Assembly: GCA_964612425.1 (NCBI GenBank)
Contig: CAZTDX010000016.1
Location: 1 to 56,689, forward strand
DNA: 56,689 nucleotides
Source: CAUJGP01 sp964612425
GTDB lineage: Bacteria > Bdellovibrionota > Bdellovibrionia > Bdellovibrionales > Bdellovibrionaceae
Reading direction: 5' to 3'
In this document: positions 1 through 8,827 of the stretch, piece after piece
Layout: each line of letters starts with the position of its first letter
Position numbering within the stretch: position 1 is the first letter of the stretch
Notes under the pieces: model-generated
Databases searched by the model: none
What the model was told of the DNA's origin: nothing
Seen by the model: the letters and a program-made list of their open reading frames with translations, nothing else
Made by a program: the position numbers and the translations under genes

Positions 1-1
1 T

Positions 2-55
2 CCGTCCCCAACTCCGACTCCGTCCCCAACTCCGACTCCGTCCCCAACTCCGACT
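2..55 (+). repeat. Three perfect tandem copies of an 18-bp repeat
   Basis: CCGTCCCCAACTCCGACT occurs at 2-19, 20-37 and 38-55 without a mismatch. It is in frame and codes for PSPTPT. The array continues to the window edge, so the true copy number is unknown. It is far richer in C than its surroundings and could vary in length by slippage. Confidence 0.9.
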
Positions 56-124
56 TTACCTCCCGGAGCCGTTGATGATAACCACGATGGAATTGATGAC
101 ATCACTGGAGACCCCATTTTCTAA
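2..124 (+). CDS. C-terminal end of a secreted Pro/Thr/Ser-repeat protein (5' truncated by window)
   Basis: The reading frame is open from the left edge and stops with TAA at 122-124. It gives 40 residues: three copies of the hexapeptide PSPTPT, then LPPGAV and an acidic tail DDNHDGIDDITGDPIF. The tail resembles the calcium-binding DxNxDGxxD loops seen at the ends of secreted or surface proteins, and Pro/Thr/Ser repeats are typical linkers of exported proteins. No start or catalytic domain is in view, so the function is unknown. A hairpin about 50 bp downstream could end its transcript. Confidence 0.6.
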   Translation, partial: PSPTPTPSPTPTPSPTPTLPPGAVDDNHDGIDDITGDPIF

Positions 125-170
125 TGGTTAATTAAGTCCATCACGTATTCAATAAAGTTAAATCTCTTCA

Positions 171-214
171 AACCCAGTGGCCAGACGATACATAGAGAGT
201 TTGCCCACTGGGTT
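171..214 (+). terminator. Hairpin after the repeat protein
   Basis: AACCCAGTGG at 171-180 pairs perfectly with CCACTGGGTT at 205-214 across a 24-base loop. Only a weak T-rich run follows. It lies between the truncated gene and the TauE/SafE gene, as a terminator would, but the long loop lowers confidence. Confidence 0.45.
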
Positions 215-242
215 CTTAATTTCAATTGCTAATTCACACGTC

Positions 243-272
243 TTGACTCACCAACCAAGACTCCACTAAACT
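243..272 (+). promoter_or_regulatory. Sigma70-type promoter for the TauE/SafE gene
   Basis: TTGACT at 243-248 and TAAACT at 267-272 are separated by 18 bp, about 35 bp before the ATG at 308. This is read by eye against the -35/-10 consensus. Confidence 0.4.
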
Positions 273-307
273 CTACGTATAAATTAAAAAACAGTGGACT
301 TATAAAT

Positions 308-694
308 ATGGATTTTAACATTTTACAGTTTTCTTATCTCTTAGGGGTGGGACTTACTGCAGGTATTGCTTCTGGTCTTTTTGGTATTGGCGGTGGAATT
401 ATCATCGTTCCACTTTTAGCCGTGATTTTTAACTTGGATCAAAAAGTCGCCAGCGCCACGTCACTTGTCTCTATGCTACTCCCAGTAGGAATCCTTGGTG
501 TTTGGGCTTACTATAAGGCAGGAATTATTAACCAAACTCACATCCGAATGGGGCTCTTTGTTAGTGTAGGACTTCTTATTGGAGCGCTATTCGGATCAAA
601 ACTTTCTATTGTTTTACCAACTAAAATACTCAGCAAAGGTTTTTCACTTCTTCTAATCTATGTTGCCATAAGGCTCTGGTTTCAAAGTAAATAG
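308..694 (+). CDS. Half-size TauE/SafE (DUF81) family membrane exporter
   Basis: The 128 residues form about four hydrophobic segments. The N-terminal part carries the family signature: a first helix running into GIGGGIIIVP, then ATSLVSMLLP at the next helix. TauE/SafE proteins export or import small sulfur compounds such as sulfite or sulfoacetate; the substrate here cannot be read from sequence. Most members are about 250 residues, made of two inverted repeats, so this is one repeat only. It may work as a dimer, or it may be the surviving half of a larger gene, but it shows no frameshift and ends in a charged tail as a complete protein would. It seems to be transcribed alone, with a promoter at 243-272 and only a weak ribosome-binding site. 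Confidence 0.75.
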   Translation: MDFNILQFSYLLGVGLTAGIASGLFGIGGGIIIVPLLAVIFNLDQKVASATSLVSMLLPVGILGVWAYYKAGIINQTHIRMGLFVSVGLLIGALFGSKLSIVLPTKILSKGFSLLLIYVAIRLWFQSK

Positions 695-710
695 CTTCTG
701 CTGAAAAAAG
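695..710 (+). repeat. Recurrent intergenic motif, copy 1
   Basis: CTTCTGCTGAAAAAAG starts on the base after the TauE/SafE stop codon. The same core, (A/C)TTYYGCTGAAAAA, returns at 36865, 37583 and 42698, and in part on the minus strand at 12388-12375. The function is unknown; the core TTCtGCtGAA is an imperfect palindrome. Confidence 0.5.
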
Positions 711-859
711 CAAAATCTAATAGTTGCCGGCGAATCACTCACTTTATCAAAAAAAGTAAAACCCTTAATCACTTATTTTTATAAAATCGATTAATTTTTT
801 TTCAAAAAAATTGAACCAAAAAAACCTTTATTTTAACTGTTTCAAATGGAGACTGGCTC

Positions 860-890
860 TTGAAATTAAACAGGTGTCTAATGTTATACT
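860..890 (+). promoter_or_regulatory. Candidate promoter of the gliding-type operon
   Basis: TTGAAA at 860-865 is followed after 19 bp by TATACT at 885-890. It sits in the 328-bp gene-free stretch 695-1022, which otherwise holds only AT-rich sequence and motif copy 1. The leader would be about 125 nt. AAGGAG at 1009-1014 serves the GTG start at 1023. Confidence 0.4.
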
Positions 891-1022
891 AACTGTGGAG
901 AAGTTTAACAGGCAAAAAACTCAAAGAAAACGAACTCCAAACTTACAGCACGTACTTCTAAATGACTAGATAATCAACCAGAGTGCCATCATGGGCTCAG
1001 TGAAGTATAAGGAGTACTTGTT

Positions 1023-1271
1023 GTGAAACAAAATATAATTATTCTTTTTGTTATCATTACTCAAATTTTATTTACAAGTCTCAATTCAATGGGCGCCAGT
1101 AAAAAGAAGCTCCAAGAAATTACCTTTAATGAAATGGATGTTCAAGGATCGGCCCGAACTCCCGACGGAGCCTATCTCGTTCAAAGACGCGGACTACGAT
1201 TTTTACCATTGTATGAAGTTAAAAAGGACCTCGACTTAAAAATAAGACAATCCATCAACTATATGAGATAG
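1023..1271 (+). CDS. Short secreted protein at the head of the AgmX/PglI operon
   Basis: This 82-residue protein starts with GTG, placed eight bases after AAGGAG. Residues 1-24 form a signal peptide (a hydrophobic stretch ending near MGA). The mature part includes ITFNEMDVQGSARTPDGAYL and LVQRRGLRFLPLYEVKK. Short proteins of this shape (a conserved 'F-x-V-x-G ... P ... L-x-x-R' pattern ahead of FHA/AgmX proteins) are common in gliding-type operons of deltaproteobacteria; I infer a periplasmic accessory role from context. It lies 21 bp ahead of the FHA/AgmX gene and is surely co-transcribed. No catalytic residues can be seen. Confidence 0.65.
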   Translation: MKQNIIILFVIITQILFTSLNSMGASKKKLQEITFNEMDVQGSARTPDGAYLVQRRGLRFLPLYEVKKDLDLKIRQSINYMR

Positions 1272-1292
1272 AAGCTAAAGTAGGTTACAACT

Positions 1293-2747
1293 ATGTATTT
1301 ACGTGTAGAGCATAGAAAAAAAGATTTTAAGAAGACCTGGAAGCTAGAGTCCAACAAAAAGACTTTTAGCTTAGGGCATTCAAAATTTGCCGATATTCGA
1401 ATTGATAATACCTATCCTGGCATTTGCGGTGTCTTTGAATATCAAGATGGTCACTGGGGATACACTCATCTCTTCAAACCAGATCAAGAGCAGAGCCAGA
1501 ATCGATTTATAAACATAGAGGGTCCAACAGTAATTCCTCTCATAGATAGTGAGCTTCATGTTGTTCCTTTTGATCGTAGTGTTGAACTGTTAACTCAGCC
1601 CGAGAATCAAACCAAAGGTCCTGATTCTAATTTTAACAAAAACCAAACCGCCCAACAAACTTGGGTTTGGCTTGTGTGGAAAAGAAATGATCGACATTGG
1701 TACAGTCAATTTTTACCAGAAAACACTCCCCTTATATGGCCACAAAGTAAAAAGCCCATTCTCATTAAGCCAACATCAGAGTGGCAAGAAACTGAGAGCG
1801 ATGGAATTACATTAAAGTACAAATTAACTATTGCTCCTGAAACGCAGGGATTTAATTCCGGTTCATTTAAAGGGCTACTTGATCCAGCACTTCGACCTTA
1901 TATCTTTGGAGCCTTGATCGCTTGTCTGCTTACTGGATTATTATCCTTTATGGGAAGTAAAAATAACGCAGAAGTCGTTGCTGAAAATCAAACAAAAAAG
2001 GTTGATGGTACAGTGATTCAATTACAACCGAAAAAAGCTCCACCCCCTGCTCCTCCTAAAAATGCCGTAGCAAAGGCATTAGCACAAACCAGTGCTCCAC
2101 AATCCAGCTCTCCCAAAGCCTCAAATACTAAAGCATTAGGAAAAGTATTCTCGATGATCGGCAAGCATTCACTAAAAAATATTGCTGTTGGAATAGGACC
2201 AAAAACAATTTCTATTACAAGTACCACAACACCTGCTGCCAACACATCTTCAAAAACTTTTAAAGTATTGGGAAGTCTCGGTGGCGGAACAGGTTTACAT
2301 CCAAGTCAATTCACCAAAGGACTTGCCAAAGATGGTGGTATCGGGCTTGGAGGAAGTGGAACGATTGGCGGCACAGGCTTAGGCCAAATTTCTCAAGGAA
2401 ATGTGGGCCAAGGAGAATTAGGACTTCTGCATAAAGAGAGCGAAGTTTCAGGTGGTCTTGATCGTGAAGTGATTGCTAAATTCATTCAAAGTCAAAAAGG
2501 AAAAATTTTATTTTGTTACGAACGGCAATTGAGTGCAAACCCTGGCCTCTTCGGAAAAGTGGCTGTTAAGTTTCAAATTGCTCCTGGAGGTGAAGTTGAA
2601 ACCTCTAATATTACCGAAAGCACTCTCAGCAATAACAGCGTTGAGACTTGTTTATTGCAATTAATAGCACAATGGCGATTTCCTAAACCAGAAGGCGGGG
2701 TTCGCGTTTTGGTCAGTTATCCCTTTGTCTTTAAAAGTTTGAATTAA
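1293..2747 (+). CDS. FHA-like, single-TM protein with AgmX/PglI (TonB-like) C-terminal domain; GltG/GltJ-type
   Basis: The 484-residue protein has four parts. Residues 1-110 look like a degenerate FHA fold (FSLGHSKFADIRID, then FEYQDGHWGY). A single membrane helix lies near 205-223 (IFGALIACLLTGLLSFM). A long Pro/Ala/Ser- and Gly-rich periplasmic linker follows. From about 390 there is an AgmX/PglI C-terminal domain with CYERQLSANP, GKVAVKF, VETCLL and WRFPKPEGG. In Myxococcus, GltG and GltJ share this topology and link the inner-membrane motor to the outer membrane through TonB-like C-termini. Here it is followed by an OMP barrel and a TPR protein, which supports the same role. Which Glt paralogue it matches cannot be settled by eye. 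Confidence 0.8.
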   Translation: MYLRVEHRKKDFKKTWKLESNKKTFSLGHSKFADIRIDNTYPGICGVFEYQDGHWGYTHLFKPDQEQSQNRFINIEGPTVIPLIDSELHVVPFDRSVELLTQPENQTKGPDSNFNKNQTAQQTWVWLVWKRNDRHWYSQFLPENTPLIWPQSKKPILIKPTSEWQETESDGITLKYKLTIAPETQGFNSGSFKGLLDPALRPYIFGALIACLLTGLLSFMGSKNNAEVVAENQTKKVDGTVIQLQPKKAPPPAPPKNAVAKALAQTSAPQSSSPKASNTKALGKVFSMIGKHSLKNIAVGIGPKTISITSTTTPAANTSSKTFKVLGSLGGGTGLHPSQFTKGLAKDGGIGLGGSGTIGGTGLGQISQGNVGQGELGLLHKESEVSGGLDREVIAKFIQSQKGKILFCYERQLSANPGLFGKVAVKFQIAPGGEVETSNITESTLSNNSVETCLLQLIAQWRFPKPEGGVRVLVSYPFVFKSLN

Positions 2748-2804
2748 ATGAAGAGGTGTATGAAGCCCCTCACTAACTGAAATGATACCAATTGGAGTGA
2801 AAAT

Positions 2805-3617
2805 ATGAAAACAAGGAAATTGAATTCAATGTTCGAAAATATAAATAAACATAATTTATCTTATTATAAACTTTTAACAGTACTAACAGTGTCTCTCCTT
2901 GGAATCCCCAATTGGTCTCATGCACAAAATACTACTCCGAACGGAGAAGACCAGAGTAAACCCAGTGCAGATAAAATTGATGTTGAAAATTTAGAAAAAA
3001 AATATTGGTCCTCCAAAGACGATGATTTTACGGTTGTACAAAATCGTAGCTTCACTAAGGACAAAAGAATTTACTTCAGTTTAATGACTGGAAAAATTGT
3101 CAACGACGGCTTTCTAGAAGGAACATTGAACTCGTTTTCTATGGGATATTTCTTTACGGAAAAAATGGGATTAAATCTCGACTACACTAATTACAACACT
3201 CATGATAATTCCGTAACAAAAGAATTCTACACCTTTGGAACCAAGCCTGCCTACAACTCACTGGTATCCACAACCTCAGCGCGATTTCTTTGGTCTCCCA
3301 TTTACGCTAAAGTCAGTCTTCTTGAGAAAAAAATTCTTTACCTCGATATCGGTCTTGGTTTGCATGCCGGTATGACTAAATACAAAATGATGAGCGAGAA
3401 CGGTGGTAAAGTGAAGCAAGCTGTTCACTACGGGTTTGATATCAGTCAACTTTTGTTTTTAAGTAAAAGTTTTGCATTACGATTTGATATTCGCAACACC
3501 TGGACCAATGAACAACAAATAAAATTTAAAGGCGAAACAGATTTGGGTACAACTCGCTTTCAAGATAATGCATGGCTCTTGGGTGTTAACTTCTTTTTTG
3601 GTGGCAAGGAAAGGTAA
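2805..3617 (+). CDS. Outer-membrane beta-barrel protein (myxobacterial gliding-type, GltA/GltB-like)
   Basis: The 270-residue protein begins with a long signal peptide: polar residues 1-21, then a hydrophobic stretch ending in SHA with cleavage before QNTT. The mature part shows alternating strands typical of an eight-stranded barrel: KRIYFSLMTGKIVN, EGTLNSFSMGYFFTEKMGLN, FALRFDIRNTW and AWLLGVNFFFG. It resembles the 'outer membrane beta-barrel domain' family that pairs with AgmX proteins. A second ATG at residue 9 might be the real start; TTGGAG ahead of 2805 favours the longer form. It lies 57 bp after the AgmX gene and 5 bp before the TPR gene, so it is probably the OM anchor of the same complex. 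Confidence 0.75.
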   Translation: MKTRKLNSMFENINKHNLSYYKLLTVLTVSLLGIPNWSHAQNTTPNGEDQSKPSADKIDVENLEKKYWSSKDDDFTVVQNRSFTKDKRIYFSLMTGKIVNDGFLEGTLNSFSMGYFFTEKMGLNLDYTNYNTHDNSVTKEFYTFGTKPAYNSLVSTTSARFLWSPIYAKVSLLEKKILYLDIGLGLHAGMTKYKMMSENGGKVKQAVHYGFDISQLLFLSKSFALRFDIRNTWTNEQQIKFKGETDLGTTRFQDNAWLLGVNFFFGGKER

Positions 3618-3622
3618 ACTCC

Positions 3623-5743
3623 ATGAATAAATTAATCTTTGTTTATTTATCACCACTTTCTTTATCTCTGGCATTGGCGGCTACTCCCAATTCAGTGATA
3701 AAAAAAGCTAAAAAGCCTACGGCTCCACCGAATAAGTTTTCTGTTAAAGGAAAAACGTTTAAATTAAAAAGCGTTAGCCTCATCAATGTCAAAGCAGACG
3801 ATAAAATTGCTACTCCAGAAAAACCAGTATTGAGCGAACATCAAAAGTTTAAACTACCAACCTTACTAGCTGTGCCCTCTCAACCTTCACCTCAGTTGCC
3901 AAAACTCAGTGAAATGGCTAAACTCACTCCTCTTCAACGCTACACTCTTAAATCCCTTTGGCTGGGGCAAAAGGATGCTCGACTATCTCCAGAATGGACT
4001 TTACCTAATACACCAGCGGCAGATCCGAGTGTTGTATCTGCTGCAATTGTCAGTGATGGCGAGTTTAAAATTTTGGAGTCTCTACTATTATTAAAATCAA
4101 AGGACACAACTCCACTCTCCGCTGGGATTGCGTATCCACTCTTGAAGCAAGCAGAGACAAAAGACGCGGCTCACGAAATTCTTGGTCGCGGAATGTCTCA
4201 ACTCAATATTCGTACAGCCTCTCAAGAGCATTTTAAAGAATTACTTAAATCCGACAAAGATACAATGAGAGCAAAGCGAGGACTTCAATTTGCTTTGAAT
4301 AACGTTCGCACCACAGACTATGAAGACGCATCCTTCTTTTCACCATACGCTTTAAAACTTAATCTTGAAGATAAGGATTTAAAAAATTTACCATTAACTG
4401 TTGCGCGCCTGGCACTTGAAAAGAAAGACTTGCAAGTGGCTTGGAATTCTCTTACCCGTGTTCCTGCTGATAGTGAGCAAGCGGGTGAAGCTCGTTTTAT
4501 GACGGCACAAATCTACTACCGCACCAATGATGTCGACTCTGCTAAAAAAGAATTAGAAACTCTCTTACAACAACTTCAAACTAATCAGATTAAAGCCCAA
4601 AATGCTAAAAACTTAAAATCTCTCACCGCTGCAACGCTTGGACAAATCTATTTTCAAAAGGGAATGTACAAGGAAGCCTTAGACGCTTATCGTTCCGTAG
4701 ATCAAGAACATCCGCTCTGGCTTGAAACTCTTGTGGAAAGTGCTTGGAGCCAAATCTTATTAAAAGATTATGAAGGTGCCGCCGGAAATATGTTTTCACT
4801 GCACACCAATTACTTTCAAGGTGCTTACAAGCCAGAATCCTATATTGTAAGAACCGTTGGCTATTTGCAATTATGTCAGTTTGGAGATGCAAAATCAGTT
4901 CTGCAATCCTTTTTAGCAAAATACAAATATGCACAAAAGCAGTTGGAAAATTATAGTAAACAAAATCCCAATCATTTAGACGTTGTTCGTGACTTTTTAA
5001 AGGCTGGAACACCAAAAACTTTTGCAGGACTTCCACGTTCCTTACTCGTGGAAATTGCTCGCGATCCAAAATTTATTGAGTTACAGAAGAAAGTAAATGA
5101 AATTGAAGAAGATGCTGCCAACCTTGAAAAACTGCCTTCAATGTTGAATGAACTGGATCAAAAATTTCATCAAGCTCAGCTTAAATATACACAACTTCTT
5201 CAGGAACTTGAGGGACACTTAAAAGCATCAAACAATGCCGCTAAACGGGATTCTTTACTCGCTCAAAAGAAAGACTTTGAGCGAAATATCAATAAAAATA
5301 TTTTACTAAGAAAAATTGTCCTTGAAGCTAAAGAGGGACTTGTATCAGAGGTAGCGTACTTTAATCCCATTTGGACAGATAAGAAGACTAAATTAAAAAG
5401 TTTTCAAAATAATATTTTACAAATCAGTTATCAAAACTTAGCTAAGGATCTAGAGCACTGGCTGGATCAGAGCGAACTTCTTTTTTATGAAATTCATAAT
5501 GGCGCAGGCGAGCATCTACGGTATCAAATGGCCAGCAATAGCAAAGCCAATTCACGAACACCTGCCTCTGAAAAATTAAAGCAAATTAAAAAAGAAGACA
5601 AAGATCAACTTTGGTCCTTTGATGGTGAAATTTGGGAAGATGAAGTTGGACATTATCGCTCTTCACTTAAAAATGTTTGTCCTGAAAACGAAGCTCAAAC
5701 AAGTAAAGGTGGATCGATCGCAAATACGACTGAAGGTAATTAA
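3623..5743 (+). CDS. Periplasmic TPR and coiled-coil protein of the gliding-type complex (GltE/AglT-like)
   Basis: The 706-residue protein begins with a signal peptide (MNKLIFVYLSPLSLSLALAA). A basic, proline-rich stretch follows to about residue 110. Residues 175-420 hold tetratricopeptide-like repeats; clear units are around ARFMTAQIYYRTNDVDSAKK, GQIYFQKGMYKEALDAYRSV and GYLQLCQFGDAKSVLQSFL. Residues 485-575 are coiled coil. TPR proteins such as GltE/AglT, GltC and GltD are periplasmic scaffolds of the Myxococcus gliding machine. The gene starts five bases after the barrel gene stop. No lipobox Cys is seen, so it is likely soluble in the periplasm. Confidence 0.7.
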   Translation: MNKLIFVYLSPLSLSLALAATPNSVIKKAKKPTAPPNKFSVKGKTFKLKSVSLINVKADDKIATPEKPVLSEHQKFKLPTLLAVPSQPSPQLPKLSEMAKLTPLQRYTLKSLWLGQKDARLSPEWTLPNTPAADPSVVSAAIVSDGEFKILESLLLLKSKDTTPLSAGIAYPLLKQAETKDAAHEILGRGMSQLNIRTASQEHFKELLKSDKDTMRAKRGLQFALNNVRTTDYEDASFFSPYALKLNLEDKDLKNLPLTVARLALEKKDLQVAWNSLTRVPADSEQAGEARFMTAQIYYRTNDVDSAKKELETLLQQLQTNQIKAQNAKNLKSLTAATLGQIYFQKGMYKEALDAYRSVDQEHPLWLETLVESAWSQILLKDYEGAAGNMFSLHTNYFQGAYKPESYIVRTVGYLQLCQFGDAKSVLQSFLAKYKYAQKQLENYSKQNPNHLDVVRDFLKAGTPKTFAGLPRSLLVEIARDPKFIELQKKVNEIEEDAANLEKLPSMLNELDQKFHQAQLKYTQLLQELEGHLKASNNAAKRDSLLAQKKDFERNINKNILLRKIVLEAKEGLVSEVAYFNPIWTDKKTKLKSFQNNILQISYQNLAKDLEHWLDQSELLFYEIHNGAGEHLRYQMASNSKANSRTPASEKLKQIKKEDKDQLWSFDGEIWEDEVGHYRSSLKNVCPENEAQTSKGGSIANTTEGN

Positions 5744-5834
5744 TAAGAGCGGTTTTAAAATTGGTATTTTAAATAAATTTTAAAAGTAATAAATATTTAT
5801 AAAGATTTAAAATTGAAGGAACGGGAGAGAATTT

Positions 5835-6506
5835 ATGAAAAGTTTAAAAAATAAAAAAATAATGAAAGAAGCTCTTATTATATTGAGTTTTTTGATTGCT
5901 TCATCATCTGGCCTCGCTGGTGAAATGACCACCGAAGATGGTTTAAAAAGAATTTCAGAGAATATCGAAAAAAGCACCACCAACCGTAATGAATACAACA
6001 AGGCTTTAGAGCAAGTGAACCACAACATAAACACTCTCGATTCCGCAAGTACTGATCTACAATCGCAAAAAAAGAAACTCCAACAGCAAATCACTGAAAA
6101 CAAAAATACTTTAGCTCAACATACGAAAAAAATTCAAGAGATCGATAAAGCCAAGCAAGAAGAAGAAAAGAAAAAGCAAACAGACATGGATAAAATCGCT
6201 CAATTAGAAAAAGTATTAACTCAACTCAAAGGACTTCAAGCGGCAAGACAAGAGCGTATTGAAAAGCTCATGGAAGATCGAGCCACCGTAGTTAATTCCC
6301 AAAAAGAGGGCGAGACGCTTCAAGGGACTCTTGCTGAAGAAACCAAGCTTCTTGATCAAAGAATCGCTGAGTTAAAAAAAGAAGTCACTCCTTGGAGATC
6401 TAAAAAGAAAACTTACGAGAAAGAGTCTGCTCGTTGGAACAACGAAATTGATCGTCACCAAAAAATGGAAACTGAAGTTAAACTTCTCGTGGATGAAACG
6501 ACTTAA
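5835..6506 (+). CDS. Periplasmic coiled-coil protein, last gene of the gliding-type operon
   Basis: The 223-residue protein has a signal peptide (hydrophobic run to SSSGLAG, cleavage near residue 29). Almost all the rest is charged heptad-like coiled coil rich in Lys, Glu and Gln. GGGAGAG is placed just before the ATG at 5835. No known domain is recognised. It lies 91 bp after the TPR gene; the gap holds AT-rich sequence without a clear terminator, so it may be co-transcribed. A spacer or scaffold role in the envelope complex is inferred only from position and structure. A hairpin at 6521-6553 follows it. Confidence 0.6.
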   Translation: MKSLKNKKIMKEALIILSFLIASSSGLAGEMTTEDGLKRISENIEKSTTNRNEYNKALEQVNHNINTLDSASTDLQSQKKKLQQQITENKNTLAQHTKKIQEIDKAKQEEEKKKQTDMDKIAQLEKVLTQLKGLQAARQERIEKLMEDRATVVNSQKEGETLQGTLAEETKLLDQRIAELKKEVTPWRSKKKTYEKESARWNNEIDRHQKMETEVKLLVDETT

Positions 6507-6520
6507 TTCAACATCAAAAA

Positions 6521-6553
6521 GAAGTTGCATATGCTTTCTTCCTGCGCAACTTC
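6521..6553 (+). terminator. Hairpin after the coiled-coil gene
   Basis: GAAGTTGC at 6521-6528 pairs with GCAACTTC at 6546-6553. No T run follows, so this may be a processing or attenuation hairpin rather than a classical terminator. The rest of the 329-bp gap to 6835 holds no gene I can see; it is AT-rich, with a weak promoter-like TTGTCG/TTAAAT pair at 6763-6792. Confidence 0.35.
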
Positions 6554-6835
6554 CTCTAACTGAATGCCTTCATCGAACTTATAGAGGCTAAAAGATAGCT
6601 GTTATCAATAGGTATGACAATTTTAAATAATTATTATTTACTTAGTAAAGCTGAAAAATTGAATACCACTCAAATTCAAGCCGGATGAACCTTTCTGGAA
6701 GAAATAATCAAGTGCGAATGGCCATAGACTAAATATAGGGATTTTCCATGACTTCCATAATTTTGTCGTTCTCTCTTCCTTTATTTTTAAATTATAGCTA
6801 GTATATTTTAAATATTACTACATTTGGAAGTTTCA

Positions 6836-8578
6836 ATGACACAACAAAAGCCATCCTTATTAAGGAAATTATTAAATCTAAGCCGAAAAGAATGGCCCTT
6901 ATTAATTAAAGGTCTACTTTTTCTATTTATTAGCAGCTCGGCGCTGATGATTTATCCACAATATATCAAGGTTATCATTGACGAAGCCTTAAAAACTAAA
7001 GATTCAAAAAGTCTAAACATAGCTGCCTCCATTGCATTAGTCGTATTTATTCTTCAAGGACTGACATCAAGTCTTCGCTACTATTATTTCTCTCTTGCCG
7101 GTGAAAAAACTGTTATGCGTTTACGTTCACGCTTATTCAGTCAAATTCTATCTCAAGAAATGAGCTTTTTTGATTTTTCCAAAACAGGGGAACTTTTAGC
7201 TCGCTTAACTGCTGATACAATGGTTTTACAAAATGCGCTCAGTGCCAATATCTCTATGTTTGTCCGATACTTATTTCAAAGTCTTGGTGGAGTAATTCTT
7301 CTATTTGTTACCTCAATAAAATTAACTATTTTTATTCTATTTATTATTCCACCCATCGCTTTTTTCGTGGCTTATTTCGGAAAAAAAGTAAAAATAATTT
7401 CCAGAACAACACAAGATGCCTTGGCTCAATCGTCTTCAATTGCAGAGGAGGGTCTCTCTGGAGTACGAACTGTAAAAGCTTTTGCCCAAGAAAAATGGGA
7501 AAGTCATCGCTATGAGAATCAACTCAATAAAGCTTTCTTGTATTCTGTAAATAAAATAAAAGTGATTTCCAAATTTACCGGATTGGTCTCCATACTAGGA
7601 TTTTTATCTATCGTTTTTATTGTGTGGTACGGAGGGATTCTCGTAATTCAAAACGAAATGACCACCGGTACACTTACCTCCTATATTCTATATGTTATGA
7701 CGGCCGCATTTTCTGTCGGTGTCTTAGGAAATCTGTATACTGATTTTGTTTCAGCGCTTGGTGCTGCCAATCGAGTTTTTGAATTGCTTGATAAGGCTAC
7801 TATCGAAAATGAAAATATAAATAAACCCCTAAAAGTGATTACCCAAGGACATCTTGAGTTTAAAAACGTGGTGTTTGCTTATCCTGCCCGACCTGAAATG
7901 ATTGTATTAAATAAATTAAATTTAACTATAAATCCCTTTGAAACGGTGGCCTTTGTGGGCTCTTCCGGAGCAGGAAAAACGACAATTGCTCAATTGATCA
8001 TGGGATTTTATGATATTAAAGAAGGTGCCATTTTAATTGACCATGAAAATCTACAAAACTTTGATTTATTTGCGCTCCGTAATCAAATCGGTATTGTACC
8101 ACAAGAGCCCATTTTAATTTCTGAATCTATTGAAGAAAATATTCGTTATGGAAAACCCTCTGCAAGCAATGAAGAGGTTATTCGTGCTGCTCAAATGGCT
8201 TATGCTCATGATTTTATACTTACCTTCCCAGATGGATATAAAACTCTTGTTGGAGAAAAGGGTGTACAGTTATCCGGTGGACAGAAACAACGAGTTGCCA
8301 TCGCGCGAGCCATTTTAAAGGACCCCAAAATACTCATCTTAGACGAAGCCACCAGTGCTCTTGACAGTGAAAGTGAGTTTTTAGTTCGATCTGCACTTGA
8401 GAATCTAACTAAAAGCCGTACGACTCTGATTATTGCTCACCGCTTATCGACAGTTAAAAAAGCAGATAAGATTTTTGTTCTCGACCATGGAAAAATTGCC
8501 CAGGAGGGCTCCCATGAAGAGCTTCTACTAATCCCAGATGGCCCTTATAATAAATTACTTCAAAAACAATTGGGTTAG
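6836..8578 (+). CDS. MsbA/LmrA-type ABC exporter (fused permease and ATPase)
   Basis: The 580-residue protein is a complete half-transporter that would act as a homodimer in the inner membrane. Residues 20-300 hold six membrane helices. The ATPase has Walker A GSSGAGKTT, the signature LSGGQKQRVAIARA, Walker B ILILDEATSALD and the switch histidine in IIAHRLSTV. The frame extends to a TTG at 6824, but GGAAG at 6826-6830 lies at the right distance for the ATG at 6836 and would be part of the coding sequence otherwise, so I start at 6836. Lipids, lipid A or drugs are possible substrates; the sequence does not decide. It stands alone. Confidence 0.88.
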   Translation: MTQQKPSLLRKLLNLSRKEWPLLIKGLLFLFISSSALMIYPQYIKVIIDEALKTKDSKSLNIAASIALVVFILQGLTSSLRYYYFSLAGEKTVMRLRSRLFSQILSQEMSFFDFSKTGELLARLTADTMVLQNALSANISMFVRYLFQSLGGVILLFVTSIKLTIFILFIIPPIAFFVAYFGKKVKIISRTTQDALAQSSSIAEEGLSGVRTVKAFAQEKWESHRYENQLNKAFLYSVNKIKVISKFTGLVSILGFLSIVFIVWYGGILVIQNEMTTGTLTSYILYVMTAAFSVGVLGNLYTDFVSALGAANRVFELLDKATIENENINKPLKVITQGHLEFKNVVFAYPARPEMIVLNKLNLTINPFETVAFVGSSGAGKTTIAQLIMGFYDIKEGAILIDHENLQNFDLFALRNQIGIVPQEPILISESIEENIRYGKPSASNEEVIRAAQMAYAHDFILTFPDGYKTLVGEKGVQLSGGQKQRVAIARAILKDPKILILDEATSALDSESEFLVRSALENLTKSRTTLIIAHRLSTVKKADKIFVLDHGKIAQEGSHEELLLIPDGPYNKLLQKQLG

Positions 8579-8827
8579 GGAGGGGGTAATATAAAATCTT
8601 TACTGGATTAAAGTGAGGTTCATCTAGGATTGCTCAAAACCATTTTAGCTTTGAAAAATTAGTACTAATAGAAAATAATTATGCAGATAAAAAACAAAAT
8701 CCATTTAGTATCCTCATAATACGTTCTCCAGGCAAGAAATTTTATAGGCCTGTTGTTTATTTCGGGTAGGTTGATTAAGTAACTCCGTATCTTGAGAATT
8801 TTTATTGAAGCGGACCAAATACTTTAG

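Noticed and set aside
2..55. CRISPR-like array
   Set aside because: The repeats are directly adjacent without spacers and in frame with a protein.
4623..5069. 148-codon frame on the minus strand opposite the TPR gene
   Set aside because: Shadow of a well-supported gene; no family features.
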